From: PALG01 sp964495885
GTDB lineage: Bacteria > Bacteroidota > Bacteroidia > Flavobacteriales > Flavobacteriaceae
Direction of reading: 5' to 3'
Assembly: GCA_964495885.1 (NCBI GenBank)
Contig: CAZBWO010000010.1
Span: 58,699 to 122,698, forward strand
Length of the DNA stretch: 64,000 nucleotides
Below, piece by piece: positions 29,161 to 38,743 of the stretch; the first letter of the stretch is position 1; each line of letters begins with the position of its first letter. Below the pieces are notes generated by a model. It saw only the letters and a program-made list of their open reading frames with translations. It was not told the DNA's origin and searched no databases. Made by a program: the position numbers and the translations under genes.

Positions 29161-30785
29161 ACCTGTAACACCCCTAAATTGAAGGGCTTTTCTATAGGAG
29201 CATGATTGGCCGCTTCAATCCCCATGGAAATCCATTGGCGGGTTTCCAACGGATCGATAATGGCATCTGTCCACAAACGGGCCGCGGCATAATAGGGAGA
29301 AATCTGTTGGTCGTACCTTGCCTTTATTTTTTCATATAATGCTTTCTCATCTTCTTCGGAAAGTTCCTTGCCCTTTTTTTTCAAGGAAGCCGTTTCTATT
29401 TGTAATAACACTTTTGCGGCGCTATTTCCACTCATTACGGCTAATTCAGCGCTAGGCCAAGCGGCAATAAGTCTAGGGTCATAGGCTTTTCCACACATGG
29501 CGTAATTTCCTGCTCCGTAGGAATTTCCAATCACAATGGTAAATTTAGGCACCACACTATTGCTTACCGCATTTACCATTTTGGCACCATCCTTAATGAT
29601 ACCGCCATGCTCACTTTTACTTCCCACCATAAATCCGGTGACGTCTTGTAAAAAGACCAATGGAATTTTTTTCTGATTGCAATTGGCAATGAACCGTGTG
29701 GCTTTATCAGCGCTATCACTGTAGATCACCCCACCAAATTGCATTTCCCCTTTTTTGGTTTTCACAATTTTTCGCTGGTTGGCCACAATACCTACTGCCC
29801 AACCATCAATACGCGCATAACCAGTTAAAAGGGTTTGCCCGTAGCCTTCCTTGTATTGTTCAAAATCTGAACCATCCACCAACCTCTTGATGATTTCCAA
29901 CATGTCGTATTGATCTGCCCTAGACTTAGGAAGAATCCCGTACATTTCCTTGGGATCTTCTTTGGGTTTCACCGATTTGTCTCTATTAAAACCGGCCTTG
30001 TCAAAATCGCCTATTTTAGAGACAATATTTTTAATGGTATCCAACGCATCTTTATCGTCTTTGGCTTTGTAATCGGTTACCCCACTAATCTCACAATGGG
30101 TAGTAGCGCCGCCCAAGGTTTCATTGTCTATACTTTCCCCAATGGCGGCCTTTACCAAATAACTTCCTGCCAAAAAAATACTCCCCGTTTTATCTACAAT
30201 CAACGCTTCATCACTCATGATAGGTAGATATGCTCCACCTGCCACACAACTTCCCATCACCGCAGCAATTTGGGTAATTCCCATGCTGCTCATTACCGCA
30301 TTATTTCTAAAAATACGACCAAAATGCTCCTTATCTGGAAAGATTTCATCCTGCATGGGAAGGTAAACTCCGGCACTATCTACCAAATAAATGATGGGCA
30401 AACGGTTTTCCATGGCAATCTCCTGTGCACGAAGGTTCTTTTTCCCCGTAATGGGAAACCAAGCACCTGCCTTTACCGTGGCATCATTGGCAACTACAAT
30501 ACACTGTTTGCCTTGAACATAGCCTATTTTAATGACGACTCCGCCACTAGGACACCCCCCATGTTCTTCATACATTCCTTCCCCAGCAAAAGCACCTATC
30601 TCTATGGAAGGTTTTTTGGCATCCAAGAGATACTCAATTCGCTCCCTGGCCGTAAGTTTTCCTTTGCTATGGTGTTTTTCAATGCGTTTTTCACCACCGC
30701 CTAAGGCAATCGTTGCCAGTTTTTTACGTAAATCTGAACTGAGTAATTTATTGTGGTCTTCGTTTTTGTTGAACTTGAGGTCCAT
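29157..30785 (-). CDS. Acyl-CoA carboxylase beta subunit (carboxyltransferase)
   Basis: Biotin-dependent carboxyltransferase of about 542 residues. The N-terminal half contains GKLTARERIEYLLD and MQDEIFPDKEHFGRIF. The C-terminal half contains FLQDVTGFMVGSKSE and GNSYGAGNYAMCGKAYDPR, closest in pattern to methylcrotonyl- and geranyl-CoA carboxylases. The ATG at 30785 (MDLKFNKNEDHNK) is preferred to one three codons earlier. The biotin carboxylase subunit is not adjacent, so whether the substrate is methylcrotonyl-CoA (leucine breakdown) or propionyl-CoA is open. Confidence 0.88.
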   Translation of the reverse strand: MDLKFNKNEDHNKLLSSDLRKKLATIALGGGEKRIEKHHSKGKLTARERIEYLLDAKKPSIEIGAFAGEGMYEEHGGCPSGGVVIKIGYVQGKQCIVVANDATVKAGAWFPITGKKNLRAQEIAMENRLPIIYLVDSAGVYLPMQDEIFPDKEHFGRIFRNNAVMSSMGITQIAAVMGSCVAGGAYLPIMSDEALIVDKTGSIFLAGSYLVKAAIGESIDNETLGGATTHCEISGVTDYKAKDDKDALDTIKNIVSKIGDFDKAGFNRDKSVKPKEDPKEMYGILPKSRADQYDMLEIIKRLVDGSDFEQYKEGYGQTLLTGYARIDGWAVGIVANQRKIVKTKKGEMQFGGVIYSDSADKATRFIANCNQKKIPLVFLQDVTGFMVGSKSEHGGIIKDGAKMVNAVSNSVVPKFTIVIGNSYGAGNYAMCGKAYDPRLIAAWPSAELAVMSGNSAAKVLLQIETASLKKKGKELSEEDEKALYEKIKARYDQQISPYYAAARLWTDAIIDPLETRQWISMGIEAANHAPIEKPFNLGVLQV

Positions 30786-30910
30786 GTAGATCATTTTTTC
30801 AAAAATAAGAAATGCCTTTCAATGATACCGCATATGTATGATTAATTCCCGATATTTGTGGAAATTGCGTTAGGGATTGAGGCAGGTATCGCGTACCGCC
30901 GAAAGCCCGA

Positions 30911-30930
30911 CCCCCAATTCAAATTGGGGG
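30911..30930. repeat. Short near-perfect inverted repeat (CCCCCAAT / ATTGGGGG)
   Basis: Eight-base arms around a four-base centre, 26 bases before the CAL67264 gene and 126 after the divergent carboxylase start. No T-run follows on either strand, so it is not a standard terminator. It could be an operator or an RNA hairpin in the leader. Confidence 0.5.
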
Positions 30931-30955
30931 GAACGCCCAAAAACAATAACAGATG

Positions 30956-31132
30956 ATGAATAAAAATACCGTATTGGCTTGGGCCACCTTTATTATGATT
31001 GTAGTGGGATGCGGTCTTATAGCCTTAGGCGCGTTTAAATATGATGATGTAGCTGGTTGGGGATTTGCTTCGGTTGGCATTGGATTTTTCGCCATTGCAT
31101 GGGTTTTCAACGCCCTTAAGGGAAGGGTATAA
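30956..31132 (+). CDS. CAL67264-family small membrane protein
   Basis: A 58-residue protein (NKNTVLAWATFIMIVVG at the start, ending FAIAWVFNALKGRV) with two hydrophobic helices linked by FKYDDVAGWGFA. It matches my recollection of the Flavobacteriaceae family named after a Gramella locus. An ATG one codon earlier is equally possible. The gene is too short for common ORF cut-offs and is easily missed. It ends 24 bases before ettA, so the two are probably cotranscribed. Function unknown. Confidence 0.82.
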   Translation: MNKNTVLAWATFIMIVVGCGLIALGAFKYDDVAGWGFASVGIGFFAIAWVFNALKGRV

Positions 31133-31156
31133 TTAGTAGTATTTAATAAATAGTAT

Positions 31157-32848
31157 ATGTCAGACGATAAGAAAGTAATCTTCTCCATGTCTGGGGTCAC
31201 CAAAACCTATCAAAGTGCCCAGACTCCCGTACTTAAAAATATATACCTCAGTTTCTTCTATGGTGCCAAAATAGGAATTTTGGGACTTAATGGAAGTGGT
31301 AAATCTACCTTGCTGAAAATTATTGCTGGGGTAGATAAAAACTACCAAGGGGATGTGGTCTTTTCCCCAGGGTACACGGTTGGATATCTAGAGCAGGAAC
31401 CACAACTGGACGAAGACAAGACCGTATTGGATATTGTCAAGGAAGGAGTGCAGGAAGTGGTAGACGTGTTGGATGAGTACAACAAGATCAATGATATGTT
31501 TGGCCTTCCGGAAGTCTATGAGAATCCAGATAAAATGCAGGAGCTCATGGATAAGCAGGCAAAACTGCAAGACCAGATTGATGCTACCAATGCTTGGGAA
31601 TTAGATACTAAATTAGAAATTGCCATGGACGCCCTGCGCACGCCTGAAGGAAGTACCCCCATTAAAGTACTTTCTGGTGGGGAACGAAGAAGGGTAGCCC
31701 TCTGCAGACTTTTACTGCAAGAGCCCGACGTTTTGCTATTAGACGAACCCACCAACCACTTAGATGCCGAAAGTGTACACTGGTTGGAGCATCACTTGGC
31801 ACAATATAAAGGAACGGTCATTGCCGTTACGCACGACCGATATTTCTTGGATAATGTAGCTGGATGGATTTTAGAATTAGACAGGGGAGAGGGCATTCCT
31901 TGGAAAGGAAACTATTCGTCCTGGTTGGACCAAAAATCCAAACGACTGGCCCAAGAACAAAAACAGGCCAGTAAGCGGCAAAAAACGTTAGAGCGCGAAT
32001 TGGAATGGGTACGTATGGCACCCAAAGGACGGCAATCTAAACAAAAAGCACGTTTGAGTAATTACGAAAAGCTGTTGGATCAAGACCAAAAGAAGCTGGA
32101 TGAAAAACTGGAAATATACATTCCTAACGGTCCACGTTTGGGTACGAATGTAATTGAGGCTAAAGGTGTATCCAAAGCTTTTGGAGATAAATTATTGTAT
32201 GAAGACTTGAACTTCAAACTACCACAAGCGGGAATTGTTGGGATTATTGGTCCCAATGGCGCGGGAAAGACTACCATTTTTAAAATGATCATGGGCGAAA
32301 TTGAACCCGACAAAGGTTCTTTTGAGGTAGGGGATACCGCAAAAATTGCCTATGTAGATCAAACCCACTCCAATATTGATACCAACAAAACCATCTGGGA
32401 GAATTTTAGCGACAGCCAGGAACTCATCATGATGGGAGGGAGGCAAGTGAATTCACGTGCCTATTTAAGTAGGTTTAACTTTTCCGGTAGTGAACAAAAT
32501 AAAAAGGTTTCCATGCTATCGGGTGGGGAACGCAACAGGCTCCACCTGGCCATGACCCTCAAAGAAGAGGGGAATGTATTGTTGCTGGATGAGCCTACCA
32601 ATGATTTGGATGTCAATACCCTTCGTGCCTTGGAAGAAGGTTTGGAAAACTTTGCGGGGTGTGCCGTAATCATCTCTCACGACCGTTGGTTCCTAGACAG
32701 AATCTGTACGCATATCCTAGCTTTTGAAGGAAATAGCGAAGTGTATTTCTTTGAAGGGGGCTTCAGTGATTATGAAGAGAACAAAAAGAAAAGATTGGGA
32801 GGCGATTTGCTTCCGAAGCGTATCAAATACAAAAAACTCACCCGGTAG
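31157..32848 (+). CDS. ettA: ABC-F translational throttle EttA
   Basis: Ribosome-associated ATPase that gates the first elongation step according to energy charge. There are two ABC domains without membrane segments: Walker A GLNGSGKST and GPNGAGKTT, signatures LSGGERRR and LSGGERNR, Walker B DVLLLDEPTNHLD and VLLLDEPTNDLD. The linker carrying the P-site tRNA motif is WVRMAPKGRQSKQKARLS. Length 563 matches EttA. The stop TAG shares its G with the GTG start of the next gene. Confidence 0.95.
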   Translation: MSDDKKVIFSMSGVTKTYQSAQTPVLKNIYLSFFYGAKIGILGLNGSGKSTLLKIIAGVDKNYQGDVVFSPGYTVGYLEQEPQLDEDKTVLDIVKEGVQEVVDVLDEYNKINDMFGLPEVYENPDKMQELMDKQAKLQDQIDATNAWELDTKLEIAMDALRTPEGSTPIKVLSGGERRRVALCRLLLQEPDVLLLDEPTNHLDAESVHWLEHHLAQYKGTVIAVTHDRYFLDNVAGWILELDRGEGIPWKGNYSSWLDQKSKRLAQEQKQASKRQKTLERELEWVRMAPKGRQSKQKARLSNYEKLLDQDQKKLDEKLEIYIPNGPRLGTNVIEAKGVSKAFGDKLLYEDLNFKLPQAGIVGIIGPNGAGKTTIFKMIMGEIEPDKGSFEVGDTAKIAYVDQTHSNIDTNKTIWENFSDSQELIMMGGRQVNSRAYLSRFNFSGSEQNKKVSMLSGGERNRLHLAMTLKEEGNVLLLDEPTNDLDVNTLRALEEGLENFAGCAVIISHDRWFLDRICTHILAFEGNSEVYFFEGGFSDYEENKKKRLGGDLLPKRIKYKKLTR

Positions 32849-33540
32849 TGGCGCTTTCCAATATTAAAGCCATTGCCTTTGATGCGGATGATACCCTTTG
32901 GGAAAATGAAACCCTGTTTCGGGATGCCGAAAAACAATTCTGTGAACTACTGAAAGATTACCTTCCGGAAGGAGACTGCTTAGCACAGCTCTTTGCCATG
33001 GAAATGAAGAATCTTCCGCTCTACGGTTATGGAATTAAGCCTTTTACCTTGTCCTTAATTGAAGCAGCGATTACGTATACAAATGGAAAGCTGCCTGTCA
33101 CCATTATTGAACAACTCATTGCACTTGGAAAGGAAATGCTGGAAGCTCCGGTAGTACTAATAGAAGGTATTGAAGATACCTTGGAAAAGCTCACAAAGAA
33201 TTATAAACTGGTGGTAGCGACCAAAGGGGATTTGCTGGATCAGGAGAGGAAACTTATCAAGTCTGGATTGGAATCCTATTTTCACCATATTGAAATTGTT
33301 TCAGATAAAACGCCGAAGCAATACCTCAAGTTGGTTCGGCATTTAGACCTGCAACCTGCGGAATTTCTCATGGTAGGGAATAGCGTCAAGAGCGATATTC
33401 TTCCGGTATTGGAAATTGGCGCAAATGCATTTCATGTTCCCTTTCATACTACTTGGGCACACGAAATGGTGAAGGAACCGGTGGAACATCCCAAATTTCG
33501 GTTATTGGAAAATGCTTCCGAAATGCTACAACTCCTCTAA
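32848..33540 (+). CDS. HAD family phosphatase
   Basis: Haloacid-dehalogenase-fold hydrolase of 230 residues. Motif I is FDADDTLWENE, motif II is VVATKG, motif III is the lysine in VSDKTPKQY, and motif IV is MVGNSVKSDI. A helical cap lies between motifs I and II, which suggests a small-molecule phosphatase such as the YjjG type. The start is GTG, overlapping the ettA stop by one base (TAGTG). The 3' end overlaps the convergent CAT-like gene by 15 bases. Confidence 0.85.
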   Translation: MALSNIKAIAFDADDTLWENETLFRDAEKQFCELLKDYLPEGDCLAQLFAMEMKNLPLYGYGIKPFTLSLIEAAITYTNGKLPVTIIEQLIALGKEMLEAPVVLIEGIEDTLEKLTKNYKLVVATKGDLLDQERKLIKSGLESYFHHIEIVSDKTPKQYLKLVRHLDLQPAEFLMVGNSVKSDILPVLEIGANAFHVPFHTTWAHEMVKEPVEHPKFRLLENASEMLQLL

Positions 33541-34158
33541 ATCCAGTAGCCGCTGAAAGGCTTCGGTGTAGTGAGCGACATCATTTCCGAATGCGAGTCC
33601 GTGATGCACATGTACAGACATGGGCATGGATAATCTTCCTTCTTTCTCTTCCATCTTTCCGAAAGAAATTTTAGGGGCACTGTCTGCAAACGAAAAACTT
33701 CGCGCATGTGACAAGGAGGTAAATGCCAACCATGGCAGGGAGGAATAGTGAATCACGTTTTCCCCGGAAGTAGCAGGATGTAATCCAGTACTGTTTTCAA
33801 CCTCATGAATCACTTCCTTCGCGTGCTTTTCAAATTCTGTAAAATTAGGATGGTAGTCCATATAGGAAAATCCGAAGGGTCCTTCTTTTCTGGCAATGGT
33901 GGGCGAGGCATGAACGGTTTCAAAAAGATAGACCTCTTCGCCAATGATCCTATACCTAAAAGCTTCTGTGGCATTGGCCGCCTTTAGGGAACTGTGGAGG
34001 TATTTTAGAAAAAAGGAAATCCCTTCCCGCTTGCACCATTCATAAGTTTTGGTCACATCCACATCTACACAGATGCCATGGAATGGTTCTTCAAATTGTT
34101 TAAAAAACCGAAAATGATCTGCGCGATCCCAGGTTGAAAGATCTATTTTCTGTTTCAT
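33526..34158 (-). CDS. Chloramphenicol acetyltransferase-fold protein
   Basis: About 210 residues with the CAT fold: the N-terminal IDLSTWDRADHFRFF, ISFFLKYLHSSLKAAN, and the C-terminal SVHVHHGLAFGNDVAHYTEAF, which holds the catalytic HH pair. In true CAT enzymes this reads HHxxxDG. Here the Asp is replaced by Phe (HHGLAFG), so chloramphenicol acetylation is doubtful. The ATG at 34158 (MKQKIDLSTWDR) is the family start. This type is widespread in Flavobacteriaceae chromosomes and is probably not a resistance gene. Confidence 0.82.
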   Translation of the reverse strand: MKQKIDLSTWDRADHFRFFKQFEEPFHGICVDVDVTKTYEWCKREGISFFLKYLHSSLKAANATEAFRYRIIGEEVYLFETVHASPTIARKEGPFGFSYMDYHPNFTEFEKHAKEVIHEVENSTGLHPATSGENVIHYSSLPWLAFTSLSHARSFSFADSAPKISFGKMEEKEGRLSMPMSVHVHHGLAFGNDVAHYTEAFQRLLDLEEL

Positions 34159-34227
34159 ATGCACATAGGTTTGCGTTGTTTCGGAAGTCAAAAACCGTTA
34201 CCTTTAACGTCTTCAAAAATATAAAAA

Positions 34228-36267
34228 ATGAAACGAGTCACCGTACTTTACATCTTATCCTTTTTACTTTTTTCATCGCTACAGGCGCAAGTAATTTCCA
34301 AGTTTGATTTTTTGGATGTATTTGAATTGGAGTATGCCAATAACCCGGCTATTTCACCCGATGGGAATTATGTGATTTATGAACGTAAGGGCTATGATAT
34401 CATGAAAGACAGGGGTACTACTTCCCTGTGGCTTTTGAGTACAGATGATCGTAAAATACACCATAAACTAACCTCAAGGGAAACCGACGAACGTAATGCG
34501 GTTTGGTCCCCTAGCGGTGATCGCATTGCTTTTGTAAGCAGTAATGGGGAAGGAAGTGAGATCTATTTATATTGGACCCAAAATGGAACCGTAGCTAAAT
34601 TGACCCAATTGCAAAACAGTCCGTCAAACCTCGCTTGGTCCCCAGACGGGAAGCACATTGCTTTTGCCATGAAAGTAGATGAAAAACCTCCGGTCATTGC
34701 CAAGATGCCCGCCAAACCTAAAGATGCCAAATGGGCAAAGCCCGCAAGGATTACTAATAGACTGAAGCATGAAGCAGATGGCGCCGGTTATCTCAAGCCA
34801 GGGTATACACATATTTTTATGATTCCTTCGGAAGGAGGCTCCCCAAGACAACTAACTTCAGGCCCTTACAATCATGGCAGTAGCTTATCATGGTCTAAGG
34901 ATGGGAACCAGATTTTCTTTTCGGCCAACCGTAACCCAGACTGGGAATATGACTTTAGGAATTCTGAAGTCTATGCCGTTAATGTATATACAGATTTGGT
35001 AAAAGCCTTTACCGATCGTCCTGGACCAGATGCATCACCCATGGTTTCCCCCAATGGAAAACAAATTGCCTACCTAGGATTTGATGATAAAGTGCAAACC
35101 TACCAAGTTCGGGATTTGTATGTCATGGATTTGGACGGAAGCAACAAACAGGTAATTTCACAAAATCTGGACAGAAGTATTTCCGAAGCAGTTTGGGCAG
35201 AAGATGGTAAAGGGCTTTATGTGCAATACAATGATTTGGGACGCACCAAATTGGGATACATGACCTTAAAAGGAAAACTTACCGAAATTGTAGATAACCT
35301 GGGAGGAACTACCCTTGGTAGACCCTACGCAAGCGGAACATTTTCTGTGTCAGCTTCCGGTACAATTGCCTATACCATTTCATTTCCAGATAGACCAGCA
35401 GATGTTGCCTTAACCTCCCTTTCCAATAAAAAACCAAAAGTACTTACTGCCTTGAATGAAGATATTTTGGTGTATCGTGAATTAGGCGCAGTAGATGAGA
35501 TTTGGTATAAATCCTCTGTAGACGGACGGGACATTCAAGGGTGGGTGGTGTATCCTCCCGACTTTCAGAAAAGAAAGAAATATCCACTTATTGTAGAGAA
35601 TCATGGTGGTCCTATTCTAAACTATGGCCCTAACTTTTCTGCAGAAATTCAATTGTATGCAGCAGCAGGCTATATTGTATTTTATCCAAACCCACGCGGT
35701 AGTACCAGCTATGGGGAGGAATTTGGAAACCTATTGTACCACAACTACCCTGGGGACGATTATCAAGATGTGATGGATGGGGTAGAAGCCGTTTTGGAAT
35801 TGGGCAAAGTAGATGAAAACAGGCTTTTTGTTACGGGCGGAAGTGCAGGCGGAATCATGACCGCATGGATGATTGGTAAAACCAATCGGTTTCAAGCAGC
35901 AGTCGTGGCCAAGCCAGTAGTGAATTGGATTAGCAAAACCTTGGTGGCCGATAATTATTATGGTTATGCCAATTCAAGATATCCTGGGCAGCCTTGGGAA
36001 AATATGGAAACCTATTGGAAATTTTCACCGCTTTCTTTGGTGGCCAATATCGAAACACCAGCCATGATCATGGTAGGGATGGATGATTTGCGTACGCCCC
36101 CAAGCGAAGCGAAGCAATTATATCATGCATTAAAGCTTCAAAAAAAGGAAACTGTTTTAGTGGAAATCCCAGAAGCATCCCATGGTATTGCCGCAAGGCC
36201 AAGTAATCTAATTACCAAAGTGGCCCATACCTTGGCGTGGTTTGAAAAGTACGATAGGAACAAATAA
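34228..36267 (+). CDS. Secreted S9 family prolyl oligopeptidase-like peptidase
   Basis: Signal peptide (residues 1-20, ending LQAQ), a WD40-like beta-propeller (repeated AWSPDGKHIAF, SPNGKQIAYL), then an alpha/beta hydrolase domain. The nucleophile is Ser539 in GGSAGG, the acid lies near MVGMDDLRTPP, and His652 is in EASHGI. Length 679 is typical of dipeptidyl- or acylaminoacyl-peptidases of the periplasm. A single gene with its own upstream gap. The 3' end faces the permease with 12 bases between. Confidence 0.92.
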   Translation: MKRVTVLYILSFLLFSSLQAQVISKFDFLDVFELEYANNPAISPDGNYVIYERKGYDIMKDRGTTSLWLLSTDDRKIHHKLTSRETDERNAVWSPSGDRIAFVSSNGEGSEIYLYWTQNGTVAKLTQLQNSPSNLAWSPDGKHIAFAMKVDEKPPVIAKMPAKPKDAKWAKPARITNRLKHEADGAGYLKPGYTHIFMIPSEGGSPRQLTSGPYNHGSSLSWSKDGNQIFFSANRNPDWEYDFRNSEVYAVNVYTDLVKAFTDRPGPDASPMVSPNGKQIAYLGFDDKVQTYQVRDLYVMDLDGSNKQVISQNLDRSISEAVWAEDGKGLYVQYNDLGRTKLGYMTLKGKLTEIVDNLGGTTLGRPYASGTFSVSASGTIAYTISFPDRPADVALTSLSNKKPKVLTALNEDILVYRELGAVDEIWYKSSVDGRDIQGWVVYPPDFQKRKKYPLIVENHGGPILNYGPNFSAEIQLYAAAGYIVFYPNPRGSTSYGEEFGNLLYHNYPGDDYQDVMDGVEAVLELGKVDENRLFVTGGSAGGIMTAWMIGKTNRFQAAVVAKPVVNWISKTLVADNYYGYANSRYPGQPWENMETYWKFSPLSLVANIETPAMIMVGMDDLRTPPSEAKQLYHALKLQKKETVLVEIPEASHGIAARPSNLITKVAHTLAWFEKYDRNK

Positions 36268-36279
36268 TATTAGAACCTA

Positions 36280-37572
36280 TTAGGAAGAAGAAGCATCCCA
36301 AAATCGTTTATAGGCCCATTCCATAAGGAAGCATAAAGCAATGATTCCAATAGCGACAATAACGCCTATTTTATTGGAAGAATATTGCTGAACAACCAAC
36401 ACCATAGCAGCTATTCCACAGGCAAAAGCTCCTATTAACGGAATAGCTTTATGTCCTTTGGTTTCTTTCCGAAGTTTATAACCAATGACGTTTACCACGG
36501 TAAAAATCAATAGAAACCCTACACTTCCTGCGGTGGAAATACTTTCCAATTCCAATAAATTGGTCATAATGATGGTGACAATAGCGGTAATGAGCAAGCC
36601 AATTGGTTGGTTCCAAAAGGTGTAGGTAAGTTGATGTGGAAGTTCATCGTCTTCCGAAATTTCATAACTCACCCTACTTCCGCCATAGAGCGAAGCATTA
36701 ATTGCCGAAAAGGTAGAGATGAGTGCTGCAATGGTGATAATTGTAAACCCAATTTGACCTAACATAGGTTTGGCAGCTTCTGCTAATACATAATCTTCTG
36801 CCTTTGCAATCTCACTAAAAGGAAGCGAGCCTACCGTGACAATGGCAATAATGATATACAATAATATCACAAAACCCACTGCATAGTAGTACGCTTTGGG
36901 AATGTTCTTTTTGGGATTACGGATATCTGGGGCCGCGTTGGCAATAAGTTCAAAACCTTCATAGGCCACAAAAATAACCATACCCCCAACCAAGAGGTTC
37001 AGAGGTGTTTCCCAATTTGTTATGGCAAGCTGGGGTAAATTGGTATTTCCTATGAGTCCGTAGGCTCCTATTCCCACAAAACCCAAAAGAATGATAAGTT
37101 TGATGATCACTGCGTAGGATTCTATTTTACTTACCACCTTAATACTATAATAGTTTATTAAGGTTGCCAGTACCACAATCGCTGTGGCATAGATATGGAA
37201 ATCCATATTGGTTCCGGTAATAGCCCATAGGTTGGGAGCATACGAACCAAAGGCAGAAGCATATAGCGATAGCATGATGATATAACTAATCCAAAGCAAG
37301 TTGCAAATAGCCCCGCTAAAGACCGTTTTTCCGAACCCTTGGTTTACAAAACGCACTGTACCACCCTTATCTGGATAGGTCATGGAGAGTTTTACATAGC
37401 TATAGGAAGTAATCAAGGCCAAAAGGCCTGCAAATAAAAACGAAACGGGTGTACCTCCTTTTGAAAGGGACACCGCCAACCCCAGTACCGCAAAAATACC
37501 GCCACCTACCATGCCGCCAATCCCAATGGATACCGCTTCTTTTACCCCAATCTTTTCACTGGATGATTTCAA
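36280..37572 (-). CDS. APC superfamily amino acid permease
   Basis: About twelve transmembrane helices. The first helix carries IGIGGMVGGGIFAVLGLAVS, the APC substrate-backbone-binding signature. FVAYEGFELIANAAPDIRNPKKNIP is the other family hallmark. Length 430. The start codon is TTG at 37572, overlapping the stop of the preceding 50-residue gene as TTGA, a translational coupling that supports this start. Substrate unknown. Confidence 0.88.
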   Translation of the reverse strand: MKSSSEKIGVKEAVSIGIGGMVGGGIFAVLGLAVSLSKGGTPVSFLFAGLLALITSYSYVKLSMTYPDKGGTVRFVNQGFGKTVFSGAICNLLWISYIIMLSLYASAFGSYAPNLWAITGTNMDFHIYATAIVVLATLINYYSIKVVSKIESYAVIIKLIILLGFVGIGAYGLIGNTNLPQLAITNWETPLNLLVGGMVIFVAYEGFELIANAAPDIRNPKKNIPKAYYYAVGFVILLYIIIAIVTVGSLPFSEIAKAEDYVLAEAAKPMLGQIGFTIITIAALISTFSAINASLYGGSRVSYEISEDDELPHQLTYTFWNQPIGLLITAIVTIIMTNLLELESISTAGSVGFLLIFTVVNVIGYKLRKETKGHKAIPLIGAFACGIAAMVLVVQQYSSNKIGVIVAIGIIALCFLMEWAYKRFWDASSS

Positions 37573-37721
37573 GCTTCTTCTGGATTTTTAGTGGAATCAT
37601 CTTCTGGGCTGCTATCCTTTTGATCTTCTTTCCTAGGGGATAGTTTGTAAATCAACCATCCAAAACCTATCAGTAAATGAAGGACAATGAGGATAATTAT
37701 GATAAGGGTAGCAGTACTCAT
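37569..37721 (-). CDS. Small membrane protein (50 residues) upstream of the permease
   Basis: Starts ATG at 37721, ends TGA at 37569. One helix (TATLIIIILIVLHLLIGFGW) is followed by a charged tail rich in Asp, Glu, Lys and Ser (SPRKEDQKDSSPEDDS). The stop overlaps the TTG start of the permease by four bases. Family unknown. Coding is supported by codon-like composition, the clean single-helix topology and the coupling. A regulatory or assembly role for the permease is only an inference. Confidence 0.6.
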   Translation of the reverse strand: MSTATLIIIILIVLHLLIGFGWLIYKLSPRKEDQKDSSPEDDSTKNPEEA

Positions 37722-37792
37722 TTAGGTAATGGGCAAATCAATATTAAATCTGCCTCTAAGGTACAATTTTTGGAAAAGTTTTGCTCCTTTTT

Positions 37793-38743
37793 TTAAGGAC
37801 GAAAAGACTCCTCTTCCTTAAAAATGCCAACAAATTCTGTCCCGTTGGAATGCTTGAAACCTCTGTACATTCCTCTGGAATTAAAGCAAAGCACCAAATT
37901 CCCTTTCGTATCCATTCCTATGAGTCCGCCTCGTCCACCTATCTTGGGAAGTACTTCCTGAATGACTTGTTGCGCTGCTTCTTCCAATGTCTGTTTTCCG
38001 TAACGCATTCGCGCTGCAACTTCATGGGCCACCACAGTTCGCATAAAATATTCACCATGCCCCGTGCAGGAAATGGCACAGCTGTCATTATGGGCGTAGG
38101 TGCCTACGCCAATCAACGGACTGTCACCTATACGGCCATATTTTTTGTTTACCATTCCTCCCGTACTGGTTCCTGCTGCTAAATTGCCTTTTCGGTCTAG
38201 GGCAACAGCGCCAACCGTCCCGAATTTTTCATCGGTACTGGGATCATGATCCAACAAAAATTCATCCTTGGCAAGCGCCTTTTGGTATTGTTGGTAGCGG
38301 TCTTCGGTTTCAAAATACGACTGGGGTTCCAGCGCTAATCCATGATGTTTCGCGTACGCCAAGGCTCCCTCACCGCTCAACAAAATATGGTTGGAATGTT
38401 TCATGATATGGGCAGCCATTCGGATAGGGTTTTTGATATTCGGAACCCCAGCAATCGCTCCGGCCTTTAATTTTTTTCCATCCATCAAGGCAGCATCCAT
38501 GGCAATTTGCCCATCATGGTTAAAAACAGATCCCCTTCCAGCATTGAACAAAGGGGAGTCCTCCAAAATAGTGATGGCTTCCTGCACAGCTTCCAAAGCA
38601 CTTCCCTTTTTTTCAAGAATCACATACCCAGCGGTATACGCTCGCTGAAGGGTTTGTTGGTACACCTTCGCTTTTTTACCGGTCATCTTGGTTTTTAAGA
38701 TAGTACCCGCTCCCCCGTGTATGGCAATTCCGAAGGGTTTCAT
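37793..38743 (-). CDS. Isoaspartyl peptidase / L-asparaginase (Ntn hydrolase)
   Basis: Cleaves beta-aspartyl dipeptides, and often asparagine, after self-processing. The autocatalytic nucleophile is Thr176 in KFGTVGAVALD. IAIHGGAGTI at the N-terminus and the GTSTGGMVNKKYGRIGDSP substrate pocket are intact. Length 316, no signal peptide, so cytosolic. Its ATG overlaps the stop of the DUF1611 gene (38740-38743). Confidence 0.93.
   Translation of the reverse strand: MKPFGIAIHGGAGTILKTKMTGKKAKVYQQTLQRAYTAGYVILEKKGSALEAVQEAITILEDSPLFNAGRGSVFNHDGQIAMDAALMDGKKLKAGAIAGVPNIKNPIRMAAHIMKHSNHILLSGEGALAYAKHHGLALEPQSYFETEDRYQQYQKALAKDEFLLDHDPSTDEKFGTVGAVALDRKGNLAAGTSTGGMVNKKYGRIGDSPLIGVGTYAHNDSCAISCTGHGEYFMRTVVAHEVAARMRYGKQTLEEAAQQVIQEVLPKIGGRGGLIGMDTKGNLVLCFNSRGMYRGFKHSNGTEFVGIFKEEESFRP

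Noticed and set aside
33526..34158. Chloramphenicol resistance gene
   Set aside because: The active-site motif has Phe in place of Asp and the gene sits in core genome, so resistance is not supported.
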